Assembly: GCA_040905025.1 (NCBI GenBank)
Contig: JBBDSJ010000128.1
Span: forward strand, 1-17,043
Length of the DNA stretch: 17,043 nucleotides
DNA from: JBBDSJ01 sp040905025
GTDB taxonomy: Bacteria; Pseudomonadota; Gammaproteobacteria; Methylohalomonadales; Methylohalomonadaceae
Direction of reading: 5' to 3'
The position numbers and the translations under genes were made by a program. The first letter of the stretch is position 1. Every line of letters begins with the position of its first letter. The notes beneath the pieces are model-generated. The model did not search any database. It worked only from the letters and a program-made list of their open reading frames with translations, and was not told the origin of the DNA. Shown here one piece after another: positions 6,972 through 14,077 of this stretch.

Positions 6972-7868
6972 GTGCGCCTGATTATAAAATTCAATCTCAT
7001 CCTGCTGTTGACTGTTGCAGCGTTCACGGCAAATGCAGAAATGACAGCAGGTGAAGTCTGTCAGAAAATTGCCGGCAAACTCGCCAGCGTGTCATTGCGG
7101 GAATGCAACAGCCAGAATTTTGTTCTGTCCGGTGGCAAATCCATCAATAACTTACCCATCCTGATCAAGACTTATCCGCCACTGGCCACCCGCAAGCCAC
7201 TCGGCAAGGTCTTGATGATTGGTGGTATTCATGGCGATGAGTATTCGTCGGTCAGCGTAGTGTTCAAGTGGATGAATACACTGAACCAATACCACTCCGG
7301 CATGTTTCACTGGCGCATCGCGCCGTTGATGAATCCCGATGGTTTGTTGCAGGAGTCTTCGCAGCGTATGAACGCCAACGGTGTCGATCTGAACCGCAAT
7401 TTCCCGAGTCCGGACTGGGAAGATGAAGCATTAAAACACTGGGTTGAACGTACCGGTGAGAATGAACGCCGCTATCCTGGCACCGGCCCGGCCAGCGAAC
7501 CGGAAACACAATGGCTGGTGAATGAAATAAAAGAGTTTCAGCCGGACGTGATTGTTGCGATTCATGCGCCTTATGGCGTCGTCGATTATGACGGCCCGCA
7601 TGACGCGCCGCATAAACTCGGCCGCCTGCATCTGGAACTGCTCGGTACCTATCCGGGTTCACTCGGCCGTTATGCCGGCATTGAACTGGAAACGCCACTG
7701 GTTACCATTGAACTGCCCTACGCCGGCATCATGCCGACCCCGGCTGAAATCAATGATATCTGGCTGGATCTGGTGCGCTGGTTACGTGAAAACATGACTC
7801 AGCAAGCGGCCGGCATTCGCCAGATTCAGCAAATCAAGCAAGCCAACGAATACGACGATACGCATTAA
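6972..7868 (+). CDS. Exported M14-family zinc carboxypeptidase, MpaA-like (murein peptide amidase)
   Basis: 298 residues from GTG 6972. The frame opens at GTG 6945, 3 bases after ubiA, but 6972 gives a clean signal peptide (RLIIKFNLILLLTVAAFTANA, cut before EM). Zinc ligands are H87 and E90 in GGIHGDE and H198 in AIHAPYG; R142 in DLNRNFP binds the substrate carboxylate; E247 in TIELPYAG is the catalytic base. The NANGVDLNRNFP and GPASEPETQ stretches resemble E. coli MpaA, which trims gamma-D-Glu-diaminopimelate from murein tripeptide. MpaA in E. coli is cytoplasmic whereas this one should be periplasmic, so it may act on wall peptides before import. Substrate is inferred; other exported M14 amidases are possible. 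Probably co-transcribed with ubiCA. Confidence 0.85.
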   Translation: MRLIIKFNLILLLTVAAFTANAEMTAGEVCQKIAGKLASVSLRECNSQNFVLSGGKSINNLPILIKTYPPLATRKPLGKVLMIGGIHGDEYSSVSVVFKWMNTLNQYHSGMFHWRIAPLMNPDGLLQESSQRMNANGVDLNRNFPSPDWEDEALKHWVERTGENERRYPGTGPASEPETQWLVNEIKEFQPDVIVAIHAPYGVVDYDGPHDAPHKLGRLHLELLGTYPGSLGRYAGIELETPLVTIELPYAGIMPTPAEINDIWLDLVRWLRENMTQQAAGIRQIQQIKQANEYDDTH

Positions 7869-7902
7869 GCCATTCTGGATTGCCGCGATCTGGCTTTTGT
7901 TT
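7867..7902 (+). terminator. Weak candidate terminator after the M14 peptidase
   Basis: AAGCCA (7867-7872) pairs with TGGCTT (7891-7896), with GAT/ATC extending the stem past a 5-base bulge, and TTTTGTTT follows. It overlaps the stop codon. The long imperfect stem makes it only a candidate. Confidence 0.35.
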
Positions 7903-7928
7903 GGCACGCAAACAAAGCGAAACCACGC

Positions 7929-7995
7929 GTAGGAACCGGGTTTACCCGGCGAATGCAGGGCTAGCCATTATTCGCCCGCTAAAGCGGGCTCCTAC
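7929..7995. repeat. Inverted pair of REP elements
   Basis: A + strand copy at 7929-7953 (head GTAGGAAC, stem CCGGG/CCCGG, tail CGAA) and a - strand copy at 7971-7995 (head GTAGGAGC, stem CCCGCT/AGCGGG, tail CGAA). They are arranged tail to tail, opposite to the REPIN at 5161-5231, and belong to the same GTAGGAGC family. Confidence 0.75.
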
Positions 7996-8018
7996 AGACA
8001 ATCCATTAATACTCCATT

Positions 8019-8042
8019 GGCTTGCTGAAGCAAGCCCTACAG
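8019..8042 (-). repeat. Third REP element, shortened
   Basis: GGCTTGC (8019-8025) and GCAAGCC (8030-8036) form a perfect 7-bp stem with loop TGAA, flanked by the REP head CTGTAGG on the minus strand. The CGAA tail is missing. The rest of the gap up to alkB holds nothing I recognise. Confidence 0.65.
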
Positions 8043-8103
8043 GCAAACTCCGAACCGTCATTGCAACCCCGGCATGGTATTAGCCGGAGGAAGCAGTTTC
8101 GCT

Positions 8104-8757
8104 TTAACCGGCTTTGCGAAACGTCAGATTGATACGGCATCGGCCAAGCAACGGATGCTCGCCTTTCTTCAACGCCGCGACGCCGTGATAACGCAAGCGA
8201 TCTTCACCACCCCAGACCACCACGTCGCCATGCTGAAGTTCAATGCGTTGGGGTTTGTCCTTGCGCTTCAGACCACCAAATAGAAATATCATCGGCAGTC
8301 CCAGTGAAACCGAAACGATCGGCTGACTGAAATCCTGCTCGTCCTTGTCCTGATGCAACGACATACGCGCACCGGGTTCATAGCGGTTGATCAAGCAGGC
8401 ATCGGGATGAAAATTGGCAAGACCTGCAGCAGCGGCGGCAGCGAATGCCAACTGTTGAAAACTCCCGGGCATCACAGGCCAGGGTTTATTGCTCAGGGGA
8501 TCGACATCGGTATAACGGTAGCCACGCGTATCCGCCACCCAGCCGAGTTCCCCGCAACTACTCATCGCTGCCGACATCATATAACCGCCCGGTGTCTGCA
8601 TGTTTCGGAACGGTGCAGTAGTGGTGATGGTTTCAATCGTTCGGAGTAATTCAGTCACGCCCGTGCCAGCAAATCCACGTAACAAAAATGCCTGAGTACC
8701 CAACGATATCGTATCAGTTACAGCCACAGCAAACAGATCGTCACTAGTCAGACTCAC
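8104..8757 (-). CDS. alkB: AlkB, alpha-ketoglutarate-dependent DNA/RNA dealkylase
   Basis: 217 residues, very close to E. coli AlkB (216). It oxidatively removes methyl groups from 1-methyladenine and 3-methylcytosine in DNA and RNA using Fe(II), oxygen and 2-oxoglutarate. Iron ligands are H135 and D137 in LHQDKDE and H191 in RYHGV; R208 and R214 in CRINLTFRKAG bind 2-oxoglutarate. FRNMQTPGGYMMS and PDACLINRYEPGA are nearly invariant family segments. The GTG start at 8757 is supported by alignment to the E. coli N-terminus and by a 4-base GTGA overlap with the stop of the degraded ada gene, the same coupling as in E. coli ada-alkB. With ada broken, coupled translation is probably changed. Confidence 0.96.
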   Translation of the reverse strand: MSLTSDDLFAVAVTDTISLGTQAFLLRGFAGTGVTELLRTIETITTTAPFRNMQTPGGYMMSAAMSSCGELGWVADTRGYRYTDVDPLSNKPWPVMPGSFQQLAFAAAAAAGLANFHPDACLINRYEPGARMSLHQDKDEQDFSQPIVSVSLGLPMIFLFGGLKRKDKPQRIELQHGDVVVWGGEDRLRYHGVAALKKGEHPLLGRCRINLTFRKAG

Positions 8758-8914
8758 GTTTCTACTTTGGCTTCATGTTCCAGTAACAGGCGTTTACGTT
8801 CAACACCCCTGCGATAGCGCAGATGCCGTTTGGGCCTGAAGCCACCAACACCTCACCTGATGCGGTCTTGCCCAGACAATAGTCAATGGTTGTCGTCATA
8901 TTTTCAGTTCCACC
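8754..8914 (-). pseudogene. ada: Relic of ada (O6-methylguanine-DNA methyltransferase / adaptive-response regulator)
   Basis: The minus strand first encodes the start of the methyltransferase domain of Ada: GGTEN, then from ATG 8899 MTTTIDYCLGKTASGEVLVA followed by SGPNGICAI; compare E. coli Ada GGENLAVRYALADCELGRCL...ERGICAI. One frame over, it directly continues as RYRRGVERKRLLLEHEAKVE and a TGA at 8754-8756, matching the Ada C-terminus GYRWGVSRKAQLLRREAENE. About 125 residues between them, including the PCHR active-site cysteine, are missing, as is the N-terminal zinc/AraC half. The junction lies in GCTATC, which is expected on both sides (Ala-Ile and Gly-Tyr-Arg), suggesting deletion at microhomology. 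A 97-codon open frame over this region (8762-9055) is not a gene of its own. Confidence 0.8.
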
Positions 8915-8991
8915 CGACTGTTGATTTGATTCGGGCAGCAATTGGCTTATGCTCTCCACCCGCTTCCAACTAATGCTATGCCTATTGCGCC

Positions 8992-9606
8992 ATGACTGCC
9001 AGCCAGTATCAAGCCGCACGCCGTTTTCTGGCGAAAATTGATGCCGACTGGGCACAACTCGTCAAACAGGTTGATCCGTGCAAATTTGAACCGAAGGCCG
9101 AACGTGAACCCTATGACGCGCTGGTGCGTGCGGTCGCGTATCAGCAATTACATGGCAAGGCGGCGGCCGCGATTCTTGGCCGTCTGCTGGCGCTGAATCG
9201 TGGCCGTATGCCGAAACCAAAAAAATTGCTGGCGCTGGAATTTGAGCAATTACGTGGCTGCGGATTTTCGGCGCGTAAAATTGAAACGTTGCAGGGCATT
9301 GCCGAAGCCACACTGGCCGGTCAGGTGCCGTCGCGCGCCCGGGCCTTAAAGATGACAGACGACGAGCTCATCGACAGGTTAACCGAACTCAAGGGCATTG
9401 GCCGCTGGACAGTGGAAATGTTGCTGATGTTTACGCTGGAACGGATGGATGTGCTGCCGGTGGATGACTTCGGTGTACGTGACGGCTATCGGCGCTTGAA
9501 AAATCTTGCCGCACCGCCGAGTCCGAAAGCATTACGTGATATTGGCGCGACATGGAGTCCGCACCGGACAATTGCCAGTTGGTATTTGTGGCAGGTACCG
9601 AGATAA
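8992..9606 (+). CDS. alkA: DNA-3-methyladenine glycosylase II (AlkA-type HhH-GPD)
   Basis: 204 residues: the short single-domain AlkA form, without the N-terminal TBP-like domain of the 282-residue E. coli enzyme. It excises alkylated purines such as 3-methyladenine, starting base excision repair. A helix-hairpin-helix LKGIGRWTVEMLLMF (133-147) is followed by the catalytic aspartate region LPVDDFG (D158/D159). RAVAYQQLHGKAA (46-58) is the conserved QQ-containing substrate helix. No strong ribosome-binding site precedes the ATG. The gene is divergent from the ada relic and alkB; the gap between them (8915-8991) must hold any promoter, but I see no convincing Ada box. Confidence 0.93.
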   Translation: MTASQYQAARRFLAKIDADWAQLVKQVDPCKFEPKAEREPYDALVRAVAYQQLHGKAAAAILGRLLALNRGRMPKPKKLLALEFEQLRGCGFSARKIETLQGIAEATLAGQVPSRARALKMTDDELIDRLTELKGIGRWTVEMLLMFTLERMDVLPVDDFGVRDGYRRLKNLAAPPSPKALRDIGATWSPHRTIASWYLWQVPR

Positions 9607-9644
9607 AGTTTGCACCAGGTTGCCACGACGCGGCAAAAGGCGGC

Positions 9645-9685
9645 GTCATTCCGACCGGAGTGCGCAGCACGTAGCGGAGGAATCC
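9645..9685 (+). repeat. Dispersed GTCATTCCGACC repeat, copy A
   Basis: Starts GTCATTCCGACCGGAGTGCG and ends AGCGGAGGAATCC. It belongs to the family also seen at 5315-5384, 9751-9786 and 9795-9835. A further 3' fragment (GAAGCGGAGAAATCTTGG) lies at 9721-9738. Confidence 0.8.
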
Positions 9686-9750
9686 GACGCAGTCGATTCG
9701 ACCGTAGCGCCGTCAGGCGCGAAGCGGAGAAATCTTGGTGGTTAGCGATT

Positions 9751-9786
9751 AGATCCCTCCGCTCGCTTCGCTCGGTCGGGATGACA
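9751..9786 (-). repeat. Dispersed GTCATTCCGACC repeat, copy B (inverted)
   Basis: On the minus strand it starts TGTCATCCCGACCGAGCGAA and ends GCGGAGGGATCT. It lies inverted between copies A and C, so A/B and B/C can each form long hairpins. Confidence 0.8.
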
Positions 9787-9794
9787 AAAATCCT

Positions 9795-9835
9795 GTCGTT
9801 CCGACCAGAGTGCGCAGCACACAGCGGAGGAATCT
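9795..9835 (+). repeat. Dispersed GTCATTCCGACC repeat, copy C
   Basis: Starts GTCGTTCCGACCAGAGTGCG and ends AGCGGAGGAATCT, differing from copy A at only a few positions. The whole alkA / L,D-transpeptidase gap (9607-9850) is made of this family; the two flanking genes converge on it. Confidence 0.8.
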
Positions 9836-9850
9836 TGGCGCAGACAACAG

Positions 9851-11098
9851 CTAATACGAGATATTGCCCTCGTAAATAATGCGCCATTGGCCATCGGCTT
9901 CGCGCTGCCAGAACTGGCGTTTGCGGAACTTGCGCTGGTAATTATCGCTGTCGTAATCCTGTTCAAAGTTCATGACGACAACATCCGGTGTGCCCGGGTA
10001 ATGGAAGATGCTGGCATTTGTAATACCCACATTGATGTAATTTTTTGACGGATTGACGCGGCTCTTGTATTCAACCCATTGCGGATATTCCATGCCCAGA
10101 CCGCTATAGCTTTTCGAATAATGCCGCAGGTAGGCATCGGCATCACGGCTCTCCCAGTCCGTGCGCCATTGCTCCAGCAATGCTGCAAACTGCTGGCGTT
10201 TTTGTTGCATATCTTCACGCGCTATCCAGTTAATCGATTCTGTCAGCACAACCGGTGTAATACCGATATCAATGAACCCGCCAAGCCGATCCAGATCCGA
10301 GTTACTCAGCGTGACACAGCCATCGCTGTCCAGCGGCGGCCGGCTGTAGGTATTACTGAACGTACCGTGTAGCCAGATACCGTAGCCGGTACGCTGATGG
10401 CGCTGATCCCACGGATTGGGATAATCAATCGGGAAAGCGCCGTTACCGTATAAATCCGGCAATTCAGCCGGATCAATGAAGTCGGTAATAAAATACACGC
10501 CAACCGGCGTACGCTGGTCACCCTCGACTTCCTTGCCGATACCATTCTTGCCAATCGACACATAAAAACTGTCAATCAATTTTGCGACGCCGTCACGATT
10601 CTCATATAAATATAAGCGTGAGGCTTTTTGATCAACAACGATGACATGGTGCTGATTCGGGCCCAGCTGCAATAATGCCGACGGCACCTTGCCATTTTCC
10701 GGCGGCAGATTGAAATGACGCCAGCGTGCAAGTGCTTCGGCACGTAAATCATCAATACGCTGATCCGCTGCAAAGCCAGGCTGGCCAAAATCAGTAATCG
10801 GGCCGGCGCGCGCCAGCAGTAAATCCGCATACACCAGTTGCGCGAGTTTAAAATCCGGATTGACCTTGACCAGCGCTTCCAGATCTTCAAGTGCGCTGTC
10901 GATTTCGTTTGCTTCGATATGCCGCAATGCACTCATCAGCAAGGCTTCATGTGCCTGCTCATGCATATGCTTGACACCTTGCGGCGCGGTAATACGCGCC
11001 AGCATGTCACCTGCCTGCACTGACTGATTTGCAGTCAGACCAATCATCAATGCCACCAGTACAATAATGGCAACGCGTATGCCGGATGCACACCACAT
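9851..11098 (-). CDS. Periplasmic L,D-transpeptidase (YkuD family) with C-terminal NTF2-like domain
   Basis: 415 residues. A signal peptide or anchor covers residues 7-29 (ends SVQA). Helical segment 45-125 resembles TPR-like repeats. The YkuD catalytic domain spans about 150-285, with H244-G245 in WLHGTFSN and catalytic cysteine C261 in SDGCVTLSN. YkuD enzymes form or cleave 3-3 cross-links in peptidoglycan or attach proteins to it. A C-terminal domain (about 305-412: WRTDWESRDADAYLRHYS... to WQREADGQWRIIYEG) looks NTF2/SnoaL-like, similar to the tail of YafK/Cds6-type transpeptidases as I recall them. The start overlaps the stop of the TPR gene by one base (TGATG), with GAGGAG 11 bases upstream, so translation is coupled. 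Confidence 0.93.
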   Translation of the reverse strand: MWCASGIRVAIIVLVALMIGLTANQSVQAGDMLARITAPQGVKHMHEQAHEALLMSALRHIEANEIDSALEDLEALVKVNPDFKLAQLVYADLLLARAGPITDFGQPGFAADQRIDDLRAEALARWRHFNLPPENGKVPSALLQLGPNQHHVIVVDQKASRLYLYENRDGVAKLIDSFYVSIGKNGIGKEVEGDQRTPVGVYFITDFIDPAELPDLYGNGAFPIDYPNPWDQRHQRTGYGIWLHGTFSNTYSRPPLDSDGCVTLSNSDLDRLGGFIDIGITPVVLTESINWIAREDMQQKRQQFAALLEQWRTDWESRDADAYLRHYSKSYSGLGMEYPQWVEYKSRVNPSKNYINVGITNASIFHYPGTPDVVVMNFEQDYDSDNYQRKFRKRQFWQREADGQWRIIYEGNISY

Positions 11099-12318
11099 CA
11101 GTCGGTCAACTCCTCACTGATCTGCCAGCGATTACCGGTCTTGACCAGTATCAGAGTCTTCGTTACTTCATCGCCATACGTATCAGAGCTATAGGTTTGC
11201 CGGAACCGGACACGGGCATGATTGGAACCGATCTGCGGGGTCTGGATATCGCGCAGGTCCACCTGAATATAGGCCGGCGAGGTCAAGCGTATTTGCCGCT
11301 GTTCTGCCCACTCGGCCCGGCTCATGCCATCACCCGGATTAAAATTATCGGCGTAGCGGTCAAGATAGGCCGGGACATCCTGCGCTGACCAGGCCGCCGC
11401 CCAGTCGCGCACCATCCGCACCAGCTCACGCCGTATTGCCGAACTGTTATCTGGTGCCGACGCAGGTTCAGCGGCAGGTTCCACCGGCGGTGTAACTTGC
11501 GCTACCGGCTTTGGTTGTGGTGGCGCAGTAGATCGCGCAGTCGTTTCAGGTGATTCCGGTGCCGGCAACAACTCCGCTTGCGCTGCGGCGGGTGCTGGTT
11601 CCGGTTTGGGTTCCGGTTTGGGTTCCGGTTTGGGCTCCGGCGCTGGCTCGGCAGGCGGTTGTGGTTCTGCTGCCGCAGGCTCAGGTGATCGTGCCGCTAC
11701 GGCCGGTTGTTCACGCATCTGCTCATCAACTTTTGCCAATGATGAGTGCCGCGCCATATTGGCCGAGAACAGTTCGTTCACCAGCGACAATTTCTCGCGC
11801 GCAGCCGCATTGGCCCGATCCAGTTGCAATGCCTGGCTGTAGGCATCACTGGCCATCTTGGCATAGATATCACCGATGTTTTCATGTGCAGTCGCATAAC
11901 TGGGGTGCGTATTGATGGCACTGCGCAGGGTTTCACGCGCCTTGTCGTAATTACCCTGTGCCGCATAGACAACGGCCAGATTATTATACGGCTCCGGCAA
12001 ACTCGGGTGATCGTTGGTTAACGCCACAAATATACGCTCGGCCTCGGCAAGCTTGTTCTGCCGGGTCAGAATCAGACCCTTGAGAAACCGCAATTCAACA
12101 TCATTGGCATTGACCTGCAGGCCGGCATCAGCCCGGGCAAGCGCCTGATCCAGAGCACCCTGCTTGATCAGACTCTGGACTTCAGCATTGGCAACTACAT
12201 TAAAACTCAATAACGCGGACAATAGCAGAGCGGCAATCTGCATTGAGCGGCAGATTGGCCGGGCTGAATTATTCTGCCTGTTGGTAATATGCATGTGTCT
12301 TATCCGCTGTTGGAACAT
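11098..12318 (-). CDS. Exported TPR protein with proline-rich linker and NTF2-like C-terminal domain
   Basis: 406 residues from ATG 12318. M9 (12294) and M26 are alternative starts; the hydrophobic signal (MQIAALLLSALLSFNVVANA) begins at M26, so the N-terminus is probably shorter. Residues 46-180 hold three to four tetratricopeptide repeats (for example LPEPYNNLAVVYAAQGNYDK). Residues 211-290 are a Pro/Glu/Lys/Ala linker with PEPKPEPKPEPKPEP. Residues 294-403 form an NTF2-like domain (MVRDWAAAWSAQDVPAYLDR ... FRQTYSSDTYGDEVTKTL ... GNRWQISEE) clearly similar in pattern to the tail of the L,D-transpeptidase that follows. Role inferred: a periplasmic scaffold or partner of that transpeptidase, working on the cell wall. 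Confidence 0.85.
   Translation of the reverse strand: MFQQRIRHMHITNRQNNSARPICRSMQIAALLLSALLSFNVVANAEVQSLIKQGALDQALARADAGLQVNANDVELRFLKGLILTRQNKLAEAERIFVALTNDHPSLPEPYNNLAVVYAAQGNYDKARETLRSAINTHPSYATAHENIGDIYAKMASDAYSQALQLDRANAAAREKLSLVNELFSANMARHSSLAKVDEQMREQPAVAARSPEPAAAEPQPPAEPAPEPKPEPKPEPKPEPAPAAAQAELLPAPESPETTARSTAPPQPKPVAQVTPPVEPAAEPASAPDNSSAIRRELVRMVRDWAAAWSAQDVPAYLDRYADNFNPGDGMSRAEWAEQRQIRLTSPAYIQVDLRDIQTPQIGSNHARVRFRQTYSSDTYGDEVTKTLILVKTGNRWQISEELTD
11597..11640. repeat. 12-bp tandem repeat within the TPR gene
   Basis: GGTTCCGGTTTG repeats three times in full (11597-11608, 11609-11620, 11621-11632) plus a partial, slightly changed unit. On the coding strand each unit encodes Pro-Lys-Pro-Glu in the linker. 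Such tracts change length by slippage in steps of four residues without breaking frame. Confidence 0.85.
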
Positions 12319-12381
12319 CCACTATTAAATCACCCTTGTGCAGAGGTGACTGCTGAGCGCGTAATAAATTGTCGCATGGAT

Positions 12382-12455
12382 TGGTGCCCCGAGAGGGAAT
12401 CGAACCCCCAACTAATGATTACAAATCAATCGTTATACCGTTTAACTATCGGGGC
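12382..12455 (-). tRNA. tRNA-Thr (anticodon UGU)
   Basis: 74 nt including an encoded CCA. Acceptor arms GCCCCGA/TCGGGGC pair perfectly. The D arm has a GTTA/TAAC stem with a 7-base loop containing GG. The anticodon loop is TTTGTAA, anticodon TGT, reading ACA. The variable loop is AGTT. The T arm is GGGGG / TTCGATT / CCCTC with one G-T pair. The anticodon stem ATTGA/TCATT has one T-T mismatch (positions 28-42). G1-C72, C2-G71 and G35-U36 fit threonyl-tRNA synthetase recognition. It sits 66 bases after the SPOR gene stop and 63 before the TPR gene, on the same strand. No clear own promoter or terminator is visible, so it is probably cut out of a longer transcript. Confidence 0.97.
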
Positions 12456-12521
12456 AGATACAGTCAAATTGCCTGTCTGCCGGCTTTTTCAATGGCCAAT
12501 GGGCATTCTGCTGGGCGCATT

Positions 12522-13310
12522 CTATTGAGACGCCAGCGAATCTGCAATTTTATCACAGCGTACCGGCAGATAATTCAGACCGGCCGGGAAGGTCTTGCCA
12601 ATGGCATCAATATCCGTGCTGCGAGTAATTCGCGCATCCACCCAATACAGTGACGCGGTATCTGCATACGGGATGGCAATGGGCTGATAGCCTTGTGCCT
12701 GCAATTCCCGCAGCCGCCGGTTGACTGCCGCCTGGGTCGAAAACAGCCCCAGCGAAACGGCATCTTTGAGTTCACCTTCTTGTATCAGGCTGACATCACT
12801 CACACCACGGGCGCGCAAATCTACCAGCGCCGCCGCACCACCGGCATCAGCTTCCAGATAGACCCAGAACAGGTTGGATTGTGTATTGCTCTCCAGCCTT
12901 AATGCCGCCCGCGTATCACGTTTGCCCAGCCAGTCCAGAAATCGGCTCGCGGTCGTCCTATCGGTAAACGGACCGAAACTGAAACAGGAATCAACACTCA
13001 GACCAAGCGGCACGAGCAGGGAATCCGGCAAGGTCGTACTGATGTCAGGCAGTGTTGCCTCGATCCCCAGCGGGTTATCCGAGCGCTCGGCCTCGGTACG
13101 CAATGCCGCTGCCAGTAAATCCGGACTCGCCGCTGACGTCTTGCGCGGCAATGCTGTATCGAGTTCATGCAACAATTTCAGATCCGCCGCACGCGCCGGT
13201 ATGGGCAAGGCGCTGGCACGCTGACGCAAATGTTCGCCGGTGCGCTGATCCAGCGTCCAGCCGAAATAGGCCAGATTGATGGCCAGCAATACCAGGCACA
13301 GCCATTTCAT
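12522..13310 (-). CDS. SPOR-like membrane-anchored protein of the birA-coaX block
   Basis: 262 residues. A hydrophobic N-terminal segment (KWLCLVLLAINLAYFGWTL) anchors the protein in the inner membrane. Two repeats are visible: SCFSFGPFTDRTTASRFLDW (108-127), and LKDAVSLGLFSTQAAVNRRL with ELQAQGYQPI further on. These are the G-x-F/L, residue-skipping pattern of SPOR domains, which bind denuded glycan strands at division sites. Similar SPOR proteins follow coaX in pseudomonads. The ATG overlaps the coaX stop by 4 bases (ATGA). Peptidoglycan binding is inferred from the fold pattern; sequence conservation in SPOR domains is low. Confidence 0.82.
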   Translation of the reverse strand: MKWLCLVLLAINLAYFGWTLDQRTGEHLRQRASALPIPARAADLKLLHELDTALPRKTSAASPDLLAAALRTEAERSDNPLGIEATLPDISTTLPDSLLVPLGLSVDSCFSFGPFTDRTTASRFLDWLGKRDTRAALRLESNTQSNLFWVYLEADAGGAAALVDLRARGVSDVSLIQEGELKDAVSLGLFSTQAAVNRRLRELQAQGYQPIAIPYADTASLYWVDARITRSTDIDAIGKTFPAGLNYLPVRCDKIADSLASQ

Positions 13311-14077
13311 GCATTTGTCTCGCTATAGCAAGCCAGTCCCTGCAATACCAGATCCGCGACATGGATTAACGGTTTGTTACAAACAGCCATGATATCGGCC
13401 GCCATGCCACCGGTAATAAAGGCAGTCACTTCGCCCTGCATATGATCTTTTGCTGTATCCAGCACATGTTCGATCAAACCAACAACGGCAAGCCGGGTGC
13501 CGGCCTGCACGGCCGCTTCGGTATCGCGTGCCGGTATCTGCATGGTTTTATCTCCGGCATCAAGTCGTACACCCACCGTTCCCTGCACCAGCGCCTGCTG
13601 CATCAATTCCACCCCGGGCGCAATAACGCCACCCCGGTGTTCACCCTGACTGTTCAACAGATCCAGCGTGACCGCTGTGCCGCAGTCGATCACACAAACA
13701 TTGCCGGCATGTAACCGCCGGGCTGCGAGTAATGCCAGCCAGCGATCCACACCAAGCTGTTCCGCGACGTTATAGCCATTCTGCACACCGGCCGCGGAAC
13801 GCGTGGTTCGTGCAAATACCGGCCTGCACTGGCGCTGCTGTTGTTGCCATTGACTGAAGCTGGCATTCGTATCGGCATGGGCAACACTGGCTACATAAAC
13901 CTCTGTGGTTGCCGGCAAACCGGCAAAATGCTGTTCGAGCCAGTCGTGCAGCGGCTGGCCGCTATAGCTTGCAGCATGTGTCTGTTCAAGGACGGCAGAG
14001 GTATTGTCATCAGACCATTGTCCCGACCACAATGCCCACTTGATCCGGCTGTTGCCAATATCGACAAGTAATTTCAT
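13307..14077 (-). CDS. coaX: CoaX, type III pantothenate kinase
   Basis: 256 residues, full length. Phosphorylates pantothenate in the first step of coenzyme A synthesis, in the cytosol. Unlike type I kinase it is not inhibited by CoA and needs a monovalent cation. ASKHA-fold motifs: DIGNSRIKW (D6), GVDRWLALLAARR (D111), VIDCGTAVTLDL (D131, T134) and GGVIAPG. It overlaps birA upstream and the SPOR gene downstream by 4 bases each (ATGA), so all three are translationally coupled. Confidence 0.96.
   Translation of the reverse strand: MKLLVDIGNSRIKWALWSGQWSDDNTSAVLEQTHAASYSGQPLHDWLEQHFAGLPATTEVYVASVAHADTNASFSQWQQQQRQCRPVFARTTRSAAGVQNGYNVAEQLGVDRWLALLAARRLHAGNVCVIDCGTAVTLDLLNSQGEHRGGVIAPGVELMQQALVQGTVGVRLDAGDKTMQIPARDTEAAVQAGTRLAVVGLIEHVLDTAKDHMQGEVTAFITGGMAADIMAVCNKPLIHVADLVLQGLACYSETNA

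Noticed and set aside
8762..9055. 97-codon minus-strand open frame between alkB and alkA
   Set aside because: Its second half is the start of the Ada methyltransferase domain followed by out-of-frame sequence, and its first part overlaps alkA. It is part of the ada relic and not a gene.
9610..9879. Open frames on both strands in the alkA / transpeptidase gap
   Set aside because: They translate the GTCATTCCGACC repeats, giving low-complexity ECAA/SGG/RSL peptides repeated with the DNA units.
11597..11640. Possible CRISPR-like or regulatory tandem array
   Set aside because: Units are directly adjacent 12-mers without spacers and lie in frame in the proline-rich linker of the TPR protein.
11550..11915. 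Plus-strand open frame opposite the TPR gene
   Set aside because: Shadow of the Pro/Glu-rich coding strand; biased composition and no start signals.
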